A stretch of DNA of 64,000 bases from Emergomyces orientalis (taxonomy: Eukaryota; Ascomycota; Eurotiomycetes; Onygenales; Ajellomycetaceae): contig MOWL01000003.1 of NCBI GenBank assembly GCA_002110485.1, forward strand, positions 310,001 through 374,000, given 5' to 3'. The notes under the pieces are model-generated. The model worked only from the letters and a program-made list of their open reading frames with translations, was not told where the DNA came from and did no database searches. This document shows positions 9,067-20,277 of this stretch, in pieces. Each line of letters begins with the position of its first letter. Positions within the stretch are counted from its first letter, which is position 1. Both the position numbers and the translations under genes were made by a program.

Positions 9067-10584
9067 ATGAATCCAAAGCGCTTAATCGAGATTTTTCCTC
9101 GAGGTCGAATAATCCGGCGAGTGGCCGTCTTTTTGATCTTCCTCTTCCTCTTCCTCCTTTTCGTCGGATTTCAGCCTAGCCGCCTAAAATCACTCCCCAT
9201 CCCTTTGACACCGGCCTTGTCACCTCGTGGGATCCCAAACTTCAAACGTCAAGCCCAATTCTGGAATGAACTCAGCGGTCTACTAGAATCAAACCCACCA
9301 GGAATTGATGCGCCCAAACGGCTGAAGAGGGTAGGCGACGTTATCTTCGATCCTAATGCAACTTACGTTCGACCGGATCTCCTCTACATTCCCGATCTGG
9401 ACGTGGAACTGATAGGGAAGGCCCACCAGCGAGTTGTCAAAAAAATCAAAGCTGATAATGCGGCACTGCGCTTGGTTTATGATGGAGGCAAGCGAGGGAT
9501 CGTGTCCGCCACTACAGGCGAATATCTGCCCACTCTGTTGATATCATTGCGAATGCTCCGGCGAAGCGGCACCGGGTTTCCAGCGGAGGTTTTTATTGCT
9601 TCGAAAAAGGACTATGATGCCGTTGTTTGTGAGGAAATACTCCCGACGCTAAATGCCAACTGCATCGTAATGTCCGACATTATTGGAACAGGCGCCAACT
9701 ATAACCTGGAGCGCTATTTCCTGAAAACGTTTGCAATACTATTTTCGTCGTTTGAACAGCTTCTATGGCTTGATGCTGATAGTTTCCCGTTGCATGACGC
9801 GATCGAACTATTCCAGTCCAAACCATTTACAGAAATCGGCTTGGTAACATGGCCAGACCTTTGGGTATCCAGCGTATCTCCATATTTCTATAGCATCACC
9901 TCCCAACCAGCACCCTCACTATCAGAACGAGCGTCCACCAATGGTAGACAACTCCTGATATCGAAGAAAACCCACGCAAAGACCCTTCTCCTAGCAAGTT
10001 ACTACAACTACTACGGCCCAATGCACTACTACCGCCTCCTCAGCCAGGGCGGACCAGGTGAAGGTGATAAGGAAACTTTCTTAGCCGCAGCCTCGGTCCT
10101 AAACCAGCCGTTCTACGCCGTCAGCGAACCCATCCGCTCCATGGGCCACCCCAACGTCGATGGCAAAATGACCGGCTACGCTATGGTCCAGTACAGTCCC
10201 ACGGAGGACTACAAACTGACCAGCCAAGGCATATATCGCTTGAAGGATCCAAATGCCGCGCTAGCCCCGCATCCGTTCTTCATACACGCTTCGCATCCCA
10301 AAATTAATCCTGTCAAAGTCTTCAGGCCTCCCACGAAGCAATACAGGTCGGGCTCCCCCATCCGTGGACCAGGCAATGAGCTGACGCGCGCATGGATTGA
10401 GGAGAAAGAGATTGTTGATAGCATTGGTGGTCCAAAAGTGGAGCGCGACTTCTGGTCACAGGTGACCTGGACAACGTGTATCCTTGAGGAGCTGAAGTTT
10501 AAGGGCTGGAAGGATCAAAGGGATACGTGCAAGCGAGCGAATGAGTATTTCGATGCGGTTTTCCCGACGAGTAATAAGGGATGA
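9067..10584 (+). CDS. Golgi alpha-mannosyltransferase, MNN1/MNN2 family
   Basis: This 505-residue, intron-less type II membrane protein would add mannose to outer-chain N-glycans or cell-wall mannan in the Golgi, using GDP-mannose. A short basic cytoplasmic tail (about 1-18) is followed by a hydrophobic anchor (about 19-37, very Leu/Phe-rich), a stem, and a Mannosyl_trans3-type catalytic domain. The metal/nucleotide-binding DxD motif is D236-A-D238 in WLDADSFP, preceded by the family's FKTFAILFSSFE-like helix. The later GDKETFL block (near 337) is also typical. The start is the first ATG after an in-frame stop, and the length matches the family. Alpha-1,2 (Mnn2/5) versus alpha-1,3 (Mnn1) linkage cannot be decided by eye. 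Confidence 0.85.
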   Translation: MNPKRLIEIFPRGRIIRRVAVFLIFLFLFLLFVGFQPSRLKSLPIPLTPALSPRGIPNFKRQAQFWNELSGLLESNPPGIDAPKRLKRVGDVIFDPNATYVRPDLLYIPDLDVELIGKAHQRVVKKIKADNAALRLVYDGGKRGIVSATTGEYLPTLLISLRMLRRSGTGFPAEVFIASKKDYDAVVCEEILPTLNANCIVMSDIIGTGANYNLERYFLKTFAILFSSFEQLLWLDADSFPLHDAIELFQSKPFTEIGLVTWPDLWVSSVSPYFYSITSQPAPSLSERASTNGRQLLISKKTHAKTLLLASYYNYYGPMHYYRLLSQGGPGEGDKETFLAAASVLNQPFYAVSEPIRSMGHPNVDGKMTGYAMVQYSPTEDYKLTSQGIYRLKDPNAALAPHPFFIHASHPKINPVKVFRPPTKQYRSGSPIRGPGNELTRAWIEEKEIVDSIGGPKVERDFWSQVTWTTCILEELKFKGWKDQRDTCKRANEYFDAVFPTSNKG

Positions 10585-11770
10585 TATGGACTTTTCGCAT
10601 TTCCCTTTCCTTTGTACAGTACCTTCTTGGCAAAAGCAATCAATAATCAAATTCCTTTGATCGATGTATCATTCCTAGATTGTGTCCGTCCTTCTCCATT
10701 GCTATTCTCGTGCGTTTGCAAGTTTGCCCATAGAGTCAAGCAAGTCTCCATAAAAACGGCCCAGGCAGTTGGTGTTCAGGATGGTTGGTTTACCGCGCGG
10801 CGACAATTGGATAGCATGCCAGATATATAAAATCAAAATATTAATTTTTAACAAGCCTTCCTTCAAATGAAGTTATCCATTATTTTATCTCGCAGGGGAA
10901 TACCTTTGCTCTGGACAGGAAGTTGGCATTGGATGATTCGGAAATTTGCCCTCGGGCCCTTGTTGTCTTTCCGCAAGAGGTGAAGGGGCATATTATTGCC
11001 GTTACCCCGTATCTGGGAGCCACCTGACGGCTACATATAACCAGCGCAAAAGATATAAAGGGCAGTTGCAGACATTGAGCCTCCCTGTCCGATCACACCG
11101 ACCTCCCGCAAGAATGGGGTTTATAATTGTTATGAGAAAACATCATTAATAGTAGATTGACCAATTTGCAAACCCAAGATTAACTCCAAGAAGCCATGGA
11201 TACGAGCATCCATATGTTCAAGCCCATAGCTACCTACCTGCCAAGCGTCTCCTCCAACTACTTACCTTATGGAAAGAAAACCCCAGCTACAAACGCTCTG
11301 GCTGCAGTCCCAAGCATTTGAAAGGGAGGTTAAAATAGAAGTCTAATAGTAGCTATTAGGGGGGGACATGTTGGATGCTAGTGCCCCAGAAGGTGCTGGT
11401 GGAAGAAGCCAGCCCTGTGTTGCTCGTGGTGAAGGAGTCTAACATCCACGCGAGTGTTCAGGTGTCAAACCCCGTCCGCGCAGTGAAAGCGAACGGAGGT
11501 GGGAACCCCCTCAATACTATCACCGAAAGGGAGCCATATTTAGGTATGTTCTGAATGTTGCCGGGCGGGCTGTGGGGGATATTTTGTTTCTGGTTTCTGT
11601 GTCTTTTTATAAAAATTTTACAATCCTTTCTTTTGTCTGTATGATTTCTCGTCTGCCACATTCCCTCGGGATCTTCATTCCAATGCATTTCATTTGCTAC
11701 GGCTATTAGTGCCGATGTTGAGACACAGGCACACAGCTGTTTCTGTCCCTGAATCCTGTGGGCTCAAAAG
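10585..11770. other. intergenic
   Basis: No coding frame, RNA gene or repeat is supported. Only short chance frames occur. Confidence 0.5.
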
Positions 11771-13231
11771 ATGGCAGGCTATTACTCGCTGGAGAACTTG
11801 AAATTTCAACATTCCCAAGAAGGTAGAGTGTTGATTGAAGCCAAACTTGTGGCTGATAATGGTTGCTGATGTTCGTATAGCCCATTCTACCCTCGAAGTA
11901 GCATCATACTCCGTCTTGGAAGTCGACTCGGGAAGCTCAGACGTCAAGAAAACCCTCATCGACACAGAAGTGTCGTATGCACCATATACACACGTGAACG
12001 AGGCTGCTGGCGGACTCGAAGCATAGTTTTCTGCGTTGTGGCTATCCTCATTATCGCAACCGCTGTCTTCGTTCCATTCGGATTGTTGGTACTCGCGAAA
12101 CCGGGGTGAGTATCCAGCCCCCCTTTTCACAGGATATCTTCTGCCGCAAAGAGCTGATTGTTCGTGGACTGTTCACTTGACAGATCAGGGAAACCTGGGT
12201 CTCTGAATCAATCAGCAGGGGACATGACATCGTCTCCTGAACCTCAGCCTCCGTCCCCGTCCTCCCCGTCCACTCCTGATGATCCAACTCGGGGCGGAGT
12301 TTTCAATGGACCTAGACTCGCGGCAATCGATCCTAAAACCGGAAAAGACGTCTTTCTTTTCTATCAGACGGCGATTACAGTCTTCGTTATACCGCTCTAA
12401 GTGTGTCACGCAATTTGGCAGGGGAGCAGAACTCTCCCAGTGAAGGACGCGATGCCTGGCACTCCTCTGACTGCCACTTTTACTGTTGTCGATGACATCA
12501 CCACCGTAAGCCGCGTATCCCAATCAGAATCTACAAATTGTACGGTGTGCAGTGGTGGCTATTCTAAGTTGACAAATCATCTATGATCCAGAACGTATAC
12601 TCGCTTGAGGATCCTGCCGAGTGGCATGTTGGAAACGTGGGGAGCAAACAATACATCGTGCCCAAACAGAGTACAATAGCCTTCACCGTCGCCCGTGGTC
12701 GCATGTATGACACAGAGAAGAAAGAAATTGGGCGCGGCCTGACCCTTATTGCCAGCACTGCAGATGGTCACGTGAAGGAATACATTTACAATGCAAAGGA
12801 CAAAAGGCTGGAGCGACAGTGTTACATTTGCAAACGCCGATGGCCACGGCGGCGCTTCTGTCTGGTCCCAGAAAAACTACGCCCACCTGTTCACCCTTAA
12901 CAAAGCTCAGCCTATAGATTTCTGGTGGCGCGACTATAACAAGCCTGAGGAATGCTGGCAGCTAGGCCCATCCAGCCATGCAGATGTCAAGGAAAATGCC
13001 AGCATGTGCAGGCAGTTCGCATTTGCCTACCTTGGCTCTGATGGGAAAATCTGGGGGAGCAATTTTACAATGCTTTCGGAGTCTGAAAATGCTCGGTGGG
13101 ATACAACATATGAGATCAGTGATGTTCCAGCTATTGAAGGGTCGGCGCTGAGCTGCTGGTATTTTTTCCCGGGGAGGCACCCGAAGAATATGATGTTCCA
13201 TACATTTTATCGGCAAAGACCAGCGAGCTGA
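11771..13231 (+). CDS. membrane-anchored lectin-like protein with apparent 1-nt frameshift
   Basis: A six-exon model fits splice sites and phase: 11771-11822, 11881-11974, 12022-12105, 12184-12379, 12422-12505 and 12592-13231. It gives a short cytoplasmic N-terminus, one transmembrane helix (exon 3, residues VFCVVAILIIATAVFVPFGLL), a Pro/Ser-rich linker (12225-12290) and an extracellular domain starting at NGPRLAAI that resembles fungal fucose-lectin-type beta-propellers, including the WSDSV and FANADGHGGASVW stretch. The last exon needs a change from one frame to the next between about 12795 and 12810 (GGACAAAAGG), because the two frames overlap with no usable intron there. That is one extra base, so this copy is either a recent pseudogene or a sequencing error. 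Lectin assignment is tentative. The acceptor of exon 3 (AAG) is weak, but it is the only join that keeps the helix in frame. Confidence 0.5.
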
Positions 13232-13732
13232 CCGAGGCGAGGAGGTATTGGGAGGCAGATAATAACGGTATATAAAACTACCAATAAGGTAGCAATATCT
13301 TGTACTACTTAATAACTTTTTTTCTTTTCATGATTTGTATTTTAAATCATTTTAAAAACCCCAAAAATAATGCATCCCGTTAAACGATAGTAATAGTTGA
13401 TCGGAGATTCCCCTTGCGCGTGGAAATCCGTCAGCACTAAAAATTAGTTTTTTCTCGTCAAATAGAAGCAACTTTCGACGTTAGCGTCATGCACTCACCG
13501 CGTTCATTTGGCCAATTATAAAATAGTTACCCAGATTGCCAGAGACGGAGCCAGTTAAAGTAAGGGATATGAATCTGGGCGGCAGAAAAAGCCTTCCCCG
13601 CCCCAAAAAGTATCGCAAGGGAAACGCTAAATTGATCAAAATACCAGGTCAAGGGAGCCATGTTACTCCAAACATAAGAAACCAGGTTCACAGCAATTGA
13701 TCATTCCTCATGGTGCTCTGAGTGCCTTGTCC
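13232..13732. other. intergenic
   Basis: This AT-rich spacer is the presumed 3' end of the lectin-like gene and promoter of the F-box gene. No further feature is seen. Confidence 0.45.
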
Positions 13733-15223
13733 ATGCTTGAAAACAAAATGAGACTACAAGATCTTCCTGCCGAAATATTAACGCTCGTTACGGAGTATTT
13801 CTTTGACCGTGCGGGCTCCTACGTTGTTTCTGACCTGAAGTCGTTCCGCCTCGTCTCGAAACGCATCGCTGAGATTGCCACCCCAGCCCTCAACCGCCAT
13901 ACGCAGGTTGTAGTTCTAGCGCTATCACTTCAGACGCTAAGCAGACTAGAAACATTCCTGGAACATGGACGTTTTGCTGCGACTCTTCGCAGAATCAAGC
14001 TCTCTGTGGGATACTACGATGCTCTTCTCGCCCGGGATTTTTTTTTATTCGCGAAATACATGGTTGACCGAGAATTTCAACTTCGCAATAATATTTGCAG
14101 CGAGATTAGACAGTGTATTAACAGCCAATTTTCCCTCGCTTCTAGGGAGTGGCGTGCCTTGGGCTTTGGATGCAATGACCAAGACAATCCCACCTATTAT
14201 CAAACCCTCCTGAAAGAAGGACACAGCACTTATTGTCATCTGTTCAACGAACAAGAGGCCACCCGGCAGGATGGCTCATATATGACCCGATTCTCTGCCC
14301 TACTGAGAAGACTGCCAGCTTTAGATCATATCGTGATCACCGACAAGGACGATAACCCACTGGGTCTCGACCCTGACATTGCAAAGGACCCCACGGTAAC
14401 GATTCGTGCTGGCGAATCTGAGCGTACATTGCCCCAAGAGTGGTGTGACAGGTTGCTGATAAAGCTCTGCTCCCGGCCTTCGTACTGGCAATCATGCTTC
14501 TCGTGTATCGAACTCCGCGCCGAAAGGATTCGCCATTTCATGCGAGATCCGCCTCCCGCAGAACTGCTGCCAGACATCTTCGCAGTTCTTGAGCATGCGA
14601 ACATCCTTCCGACGCAATGTCGAATAGATATATCCACGCCAGCCAGTTTTAAAACTCTTGAGATGTCCCCTGACCAGCTGCAACGCATTAGTCGTGTTGT
14701 AAGCAAGGCAACGGATTTATATCTGGGTTTTTATGGCCTAGATCGGCATTTCAGTTGTTCCACCACACATAAGGACCGTGAGAGAATTGAAAAACGCCAC
14801 CTGCACAATCTCTCTCGTGCGTTTTTCAATACAGATTCTGTCCAGTCAATCAGGTTAGATACATCACTTCACTGGTTCGCAGTAGGTGAACCGTGGGGGA
14901 ATATAAAATTGCAAGACCTCCTCCCGTACCGGGAACGCCGCTGGCCAAATCTCTACGCCATATCTTTAGCTGTCGAATTCCATGAACAGGACATCAGGCA
15001 GCTAATAGAACAACAGAGTGGGTCGCTCAAAATTGTTCACGCTCACTGCGGATCTCTTTCTTCTGAAATGCGGGAAAATTTGGTAGGATATATAACGGAG
15101 AAAATCGGGTCTCGGGTTGAAGAGATACTATTTCGTGAACCTGCTGGGGTTGAATTTCGCCGCTTTTCTGGAGATAGAGTTCATTATTCACCGCGGGCTC
15201 ATCGCCATATATTTTCAGTTTGA
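13733..15223 (+). CDS. F-box domain protein
   Basis: An intron-less frame of 496 residues from the first in-frame ATG (13733); a second ATG at 13748 is equally possible. Residues about 5-45 (LQDLPAEILTLVTEYF, then LKSFRLVSKRIAEIATPALNRH) form an F-box, the segment by which such proteins join an SCF ubiquitin ligase through Skp1. The remainder is a long leucine-containing alpha/beta region without recognisable repeats, of the kind found in the large family of fungal F-box proteins whose targets are unknown. No membrane segment is seen. Confidence 0.75.
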   Translation: MLENKMRLQDLPAEILTLVTEYFFDRAGSYVVSDLKSFRLVSKRIAEIATPALNRHTQVVVLALSLQTLSRLETFLEHGRFAATLRRIKLSVGYYDALLARDFFLFAKYMVDREFQLRNNICSEIRQCINSQFSLASREWRALGFGCNDQDNPTYYQTLLKEGHSTYCHLFNEQEATRQDGSYMTRFSALLRRLPALDHIVITDKDDNPLGLDPDIAKDPTVTIRAGESERTLPQEWCDRLLIKLCSRPSYWQSCFSCIELRAERIRHFMRDPPPAELLPDIFAVLEHANILPTQCRIDISTPASFKTLEMSPDQLQRISRVVSKATDLYLGFYGLDRHFSCSTTHKDRERIEKRHLHNLSRAFFNTDSVQSIRLDTSLHWFAVGEPWGNIKLQDLLPYRERRWPNLYAISLAVEFHEQDIRQLIEQQSGSLKIVHAHCGSLSSEMRENLVGYITEKIGSRVEEILFREPAGVEFRRFSGDRVHYSPRAHRHIFSV

Positions 15224-16324
15224 TTAATCAGGAACTATGAGACCTCCATCTCGTTTTTCCTGGTTGTTGAAGGGGCTTGTGAAACGACAGAAAAAAATAT
15301 GTTCTGTCTTTTTTTCCAATGACTGTGAAACCATAACCCAACTTGTTTTAATCCCCACACAACGCCAGAGGAAGAGAGATGTTTGAATAGTTATGAGAAT
15401 ATGAGATAAATTGATCCTAGAAAACTAGTATATCGTGCCGAACAAACAAACTCGAACAAAATCGTTTTTAGCCGCCATAAAGACACTTCCGAGATCGATG
15501 TTTTGAGCGAAGAACACATGATGGATGTTTCTGGCTGATGGAAATAGCGCTCCGTAATGTATATGAACATCCTTACATACTTTCAATCAGGCCCATATGT
15601 GTTTACTGGGGACTTTTGAATGAACCCTAGGGTCGCAAAAACCGGGCGTGCTTACTATCTATTGAAAGTCGTAAAATCAGCAATATTTTACAGCGGTGCC
15701 ATATATACCACAGCATATCTAGATAGCTCGCACGTAAGCCGATGTTCTGGACATTTTCATTCAATGGATTTGCCCATCTTGCTTCAACTTTAAATACTAG
15801 CACTGGTACCAAGAGACTTCAAGAAGACAGTTAGGGCAGACCAGCCCACGTGATAATTTCTTCTCTTCCACGTGACTCCACTCCCACATACAAACGAATC
15901 ATTCACGCTAATCCGTATCTAGTTTAGCGGCGCGTTACCAGCTCCAAAACTTTTTCCGCCCAAAGAGCAGGAACTGATTTGGGCCCGGGAAAAACTTCAT
16001 CTTCGCCTAATCCAGTTCCATGTCCATTTGGCTGGCGAACAACCCATCCCGTCTACTTTATCGCCATCTTGAACAGCTGTGGGTAATTACCTGAGATTGA
16101 ACAGCCATTACGCCGTTGCTGAAACAATCGCTTGTTGCGAGGGTAGCCCCAGCAAAATTTTTTTTTTTTCGACGATACCGCTTCGTCGAAAATTTTGTGT
16201 GAATTTTCGTCATTATCATCAACCCAACATAGCTTTCGAATCCCACTGAAAGCTGATCCCTGTCATTCGCGATTTCGTCAATCTTCCTCTTTTTCTCTCA
16301 CGATTTAAGATAGTATAAGAAAAT
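15224..16324. other. intergenic, 3' of F-box gene and NOP1 promoter
   Basis: No coding sequence is supported. The last 400 bp have pyrimidine-rich tracts typical of promoters of ribosome-biogenesis genes. Confidence 0.45.
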
Positions 16325-17673
16325 ATGGGCTTTGGAGCTCCGCGTGGACGGGGTGGACCCCCCAGAGGAGGCCGTGGAGGCGATCGTGGCCGTGGTGGAC
16401 GTGGCGGTGGGAGAGGTGTGTATCCATAACGATTCCGCCCTTTGAAATATATGTGTTACTGTTGGAATGGATATACTTTGGTTTGCTTTGATGCGGTCAC
16501 GCGATTGCGCTTCTTTGCTTTGTGTTGTGGAGCGGAAACTTTGAAAGAAAAAATATGTGCGGGATGTGAAGAAGCCCTTGACTGACTTCATCCTTTTCCC
16601 CCATTGTTAGGAGGTCTAGGATTTTCAGACCGTGGCGGTCGTGGTGGTGGTCGCGGAGGAGGCCGAGGTAGCGGTAGAGGAGCCCCTCGTGGCCGTGGAG
16701 CGCCCCGTGGAGGTGGAAGAGGCGGCGGCATGGGCGCTAGGGGTGGTGCCAAAGTTATCATTGTAAGTTACTCCCCGTGAAATTAATGGTCCCAGCCTCC
16801 CGAAAAGGTTACGGTTTCTGAGGGAGCACCATATATATGAGTGTTTTTATGCAGACAGAAAACTTACAGAGATCGCGCGCAAAAATAGGAACCCCATCGT
16901 CACCCTGGTGTCTTCGTCGCTCGTGGTGGGAAAGAAGATCTGCTCGTCACCAAGAACCTGACCCCTGGCGAATCCGTGTATGGTGAGAAGCGTATATCCG
17001 TTGAATCAAACGAACATGCTGCCAATGGCGAAACGGCCGCTGCCACCAAGATCGAGTACCGTGTCTGGAATCCCTTCCGTAGCAAGTTGGCCGCTGGTAT
17101 CCTAGGTGGTCTCGATGACATCTACATGCGCCCCGGCTCGAAAGTTCTCTATCTGGGTGCTGCCAGTGGAACGTCCGTCAGTCACGTCGCTGACCTAGTC
17201 GGCCCCACTGGAACCGTCTACGCTGTCGAGTTCTCGCATCGTTCCGGCCGTGACCTGATCGGAATGGCTACCCACCGCACCAATGTAATTCCCATTGTCG
17301 AAGACGCTCGCCACCCTCTGCGCTACAGAATGCTGGTTGGAATGGTTGACGTCGTTTTCGCGGACGTTGCCCAGCCTGACCAGGCTAGAATTGTCGGCCT
17401 CAATGCTCATCTCTTCCTGAAGGCGGGTGGTGGTGTTATTGTCAGTGTCAAAGCAAACTGTATCGACAGCACGGCCAAGCCAGAGGTTGTTTTTGCAAGG
17501 GAAGTTCAGAAGATGAGAGAGGAGAAGATAAAACCAAAGGAACAGCTCACATTAGGTCAGTATACACTTAGTTCCGTATCTCTCCACGATATCCTTCTAT
17601 TGCTAACAGCGTGTCTACAGAACCTTTCGAACGTGACCATTGTATAGTTGCTGGTATCTACCGGGAGTCCTGA
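16325..17673 (+). CDS. NOP1: fibrillarin, rRNA 2'-O-methyltransferase
   Basis: Four exons (16325-16415, 16611-16762, 16889-17555, 17621-17673) give 320 residues. The protein is the methyltransferase of box C/D snoRNPs, acting in the nucleolus on pre-rRNA and also on a histone H2A glutamine in yeast. The N-terminal 75 residues are a glycine/arginine-rich domain (RGGRGG, GRGGGRG). The catalytic domain starts at EPHRHPGVFVARGG and carries the SAM-binding loop VLYLGAASGTSVSH, FADVAQPDQ and a C-terminus reading FERDHCIVAGIY. Intron 1 splits the GAR domain and intron 3 lies just before the last 17 residues. All phases fit and the length matches yeast Nop1 (327). Confidence 0.97.
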
Positions 17674-18727
17674 TTTAATGCTTTGGAATTCATTTGGTTT
17701 CTCTCTTTTGATGCATTTCTTTCTGAATCTTCTTGTCCGCCTCCATTTTCTCTTTTGATTTTATGTGATGTGAAGTCTCCGGCGTTTGAGTGCGTTTCCA
17801 GATAAATGTCATGTGGGGTCGCAATTTTTATTATGTATGATGTTTTCAAGTTCCTGTACTGTTTTCCTCAAATCTTTCATTTTTTATTATCGTCTTGCAA
17901 TTTTTTTTCCAAGTAAATCAAAAGATGTTGGGATTTTCTTCTTTTCTTTTGTTGTTTTCCTTTCTCACTTTCGTACGGTTTAATTGGAAAAAGTCACATT
18001 GTACTGTAGACTATACTATACTATATACTATGATAAGCTGTTCAATTGACATTAGTTATGAAAAATATTTGAAAAGGATGAAAACATGTCTGCCCCCACC
18101 TGAAAAGAAGCTGTGAAGCAGTCGAGATAAGATATAATATAGTTTTTCCCAGGGAAGCTGTTACGGAAAAACTCTCCCCTGTGCATATAATGACGCAGCC
18201 ATTTAACCCACCACCACTGGGAGGGAGTACCCACATCGTCAACACATTTCACACCTGACACACTGGTCGCTGGCATCCCAATGGACGTCCTCTCCTTCTC
18301 CCAATCTCAAATAAGGGACCGGCAATCAACCTGGAAGCACAACTTATTCATTAGCGTTCGGGAATAAGTCCGAACCAGCTACGGCAGTGGATGGGATTTC
18401 CCCACATAAGGATCGTCACGATATAAATGCCCCCGCACGGGACAAAGATATAAAATATTAAGCAACTCCACCAGGGGAATTTGATATTGCTTATAGAAAA
18501 TGCTAATGATATATTAAGGGTAGTCCAAGGAGGTTATTTCAAGATTTATACCCCCATTCAAGTTAACCTAGCTGGCCCTCCCTGTATCAAAATACAGGTC
18601 CTCTCCATCCGATATTTACCTACCTCGCAGATCGCGACACCGTTCCCCTCTGTCCAAAATTCCAAACAAAGTCAACAAAAAACAAGAACATTTAAATAAG
18701 ATAAAACTCAACGCCCATAGAGCCACA
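17674..18727. other. intergenic
   Basis: This is a T-rich 3' flank of NOP1 followed by AT-rich sequence. Only short frames are present, none supported as a gene. Confidence 0.45.
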
Positions 18728-19723
18728 ATGCCAACCTCAATTCTCATAACCGGCGCTGGCGGCTTCATCGGCCAAGAACTGACAGCCTCCCTCCTCAGCA
18801 CCACACCACCAGACACCACCTTAACAATAACCGACGTCACCTCTGCCCCTCCCATCCCCGCCAGCGCCAGCAAACACGCCTCCCGCGTAACCTCCATACA
18901 AGCAGACCTAACTTCTCATAGCGTCGTAGACTCTCTCATCGACCCTTCCTCCTCACCACCCCGGCGCTACGATGTCGTCTACATCCTACACGGCATCATG
19001 TCCAGCGGCTCCGAAGCCAACTTCGACCTAGGCATGAACGTAAATCTATTCGCTACGCAGTATATCCTCGACAGACTGCGCAGGACCATACCCAGTGTCA
19101 AAGTCGTGTATGCCTCTTCGCTAGCGGTGTATGGCCCCACGGAACCTGGGGTTGTCATTACGGAGCGGAATATGCCGCAAATGCCTACGTCGTCGTATGG
19201 GATGCAGAAGATGGTTATTGAGCTGTTGCTGAATGATTACTCACGGCGTGGGTTCTTGGATGGGCGAGTTGTAAGGTTGCCGACCGTAACAGTGCGGGCC
19301 GGGGCACCCACGCAGGCGGCCAGTAGCTTTGCCAGTGGCATATTGCGCGAGCCCCTGGATGGGGTGAAGAGTGTGTTACCTGTGAAGAAGGAGACAGAGT
19401 TATGGATCTGCTCGCCGTATACGGTTGTGAGGAATCTGATACATGCGAAGGATGTGCCGATGGAAGCGTTTGGGGGGGATTCGAGGTCCGTGAACTTGCC
19501 GGGGATTAAGGTGTCGGTGCAGGAGATGTTGGATGTTTTGGAGGAGGTTGGTGGGAGGCAGAAGAGGGCGCTGGTAGAGGAGAGGTATGATGAGGATGTT
19601 GATCGGATTGTGCAGGGGTGGTCGCCGAATTTTGATATTACGTGGGCGAAGTCGTTGGGTTTTTATGAGGATATGTCTTTGTTGGCGAGCGTGAGAAGGT
19701 ATGTGAATGAGTATGTTAAATAG
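18728..19723 (+). CDS. NAD-dependent epimerase/dehydratase, D-erythronate dehydrogenase (DenD)-like
   Basis: A single-exon, 331-residue extended short-chain dehydrogenase. The Rossmann motif GAGGFIG is at residues 9-15, followed by LHGIMSSGSEANFDLGMNVN (about 97-116), SSLAVYG, and the catalytic YGMQK around residue 159. The LHGIMSSGSE and RLPTVTVRAGxPTxAASSF blocks are characteristic of the DenD family, which oxidises D-erythronate in bacterial catabolic pathways. The fungal substrate is unproven. A change in GC content and codon use halfway through (C-rich, then G-rich) is notable but leaves the frame intact. Confidence 0.8.
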   Translation: MPTSILITGAGGFIGQELTASLLSTTPPDTTLTITDVTSAPPIPASASKHASRVTSIQADLTSHSVVDSLIDPSSSPPRRYDVVYILHGIMSSGSEANFDLGMNVNLFATQYILDRLRRTIPSVKVVYASSLAVYGPTEPGVVITERNMPQMPTSSYGMQKMVIELLLNDYSRRGFLDGRVVRLPTVTVRAGAPTQAASSFASGILREPLDGVKSVLPVKKETELWICSPYTVVRNLIHAKDVPMEAFGGDSRSVNLPGIKVSVQEMLDVLEEVGGRQKRALVEERYDEDVDRIVQGWSPNFDITWAKSLGFYEDMSLLASVRRYVNEYVK

Positions 19724-20277
19724 GCGTGCTGACAGGCTTAAATGTCATTCATTTTTTATGTGGGAGAGAGTTAGGGGTTGGAACACCCAGTCTTATGTGA
19801 GTCAATGGTTAGATTAGATTTATGAGGGCGAAAGCAAAAAAATTAACATAATCGCACACATGTCAAATTTATATGGTCCACATCCCATATAGGCACATAA
19901 AACGAAAAAAAGGGTGGTTGGGATGAAACGACGGGATAAATGAAACACTCTGTAGCGAATCCACCTCATTTTCTTAGTATGCCTCATTTTAATTTAGATC
20001 TTTGGCCAACATTAAAAGGAAGGGCTAAATCTCATTGCAGAAGTAAAGAATCTTTTTGACGGAATGTCGGGGGCATCGTGGTAACAGGGAGGTAACGATC
20101 TGCGCGATCGGGCACTCTTGAAAATAAACGAGACTCATCGCTGGGTTTATTGTTAGGCAGTGGCGCGTCAACTGCTTCAGAATCAACCTTCTGCAAGCAC
20201 GTGCAGTCCCACTATATTGTATTGGAATAAGCGTCGACTGTCCCGTCAGCGAAGAAATGTTCGTACAAAGAGTTCAC
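19724..20277. other. intergenic between convergent genes
   Basis: Shared 3' flanks of the DenD-like gene (plus) and the ankyrin gene (minus). Nothing else is seen. Confidence 0.45.

Noticed and set aside
11690..12130. 146-codon minus-strand frame opposite the lectin-like gene
   Set aside because: The plus strand gives phase-consistent exons with a transmembrane helix and a recognisable domain, so the antisense frame is a shadow.
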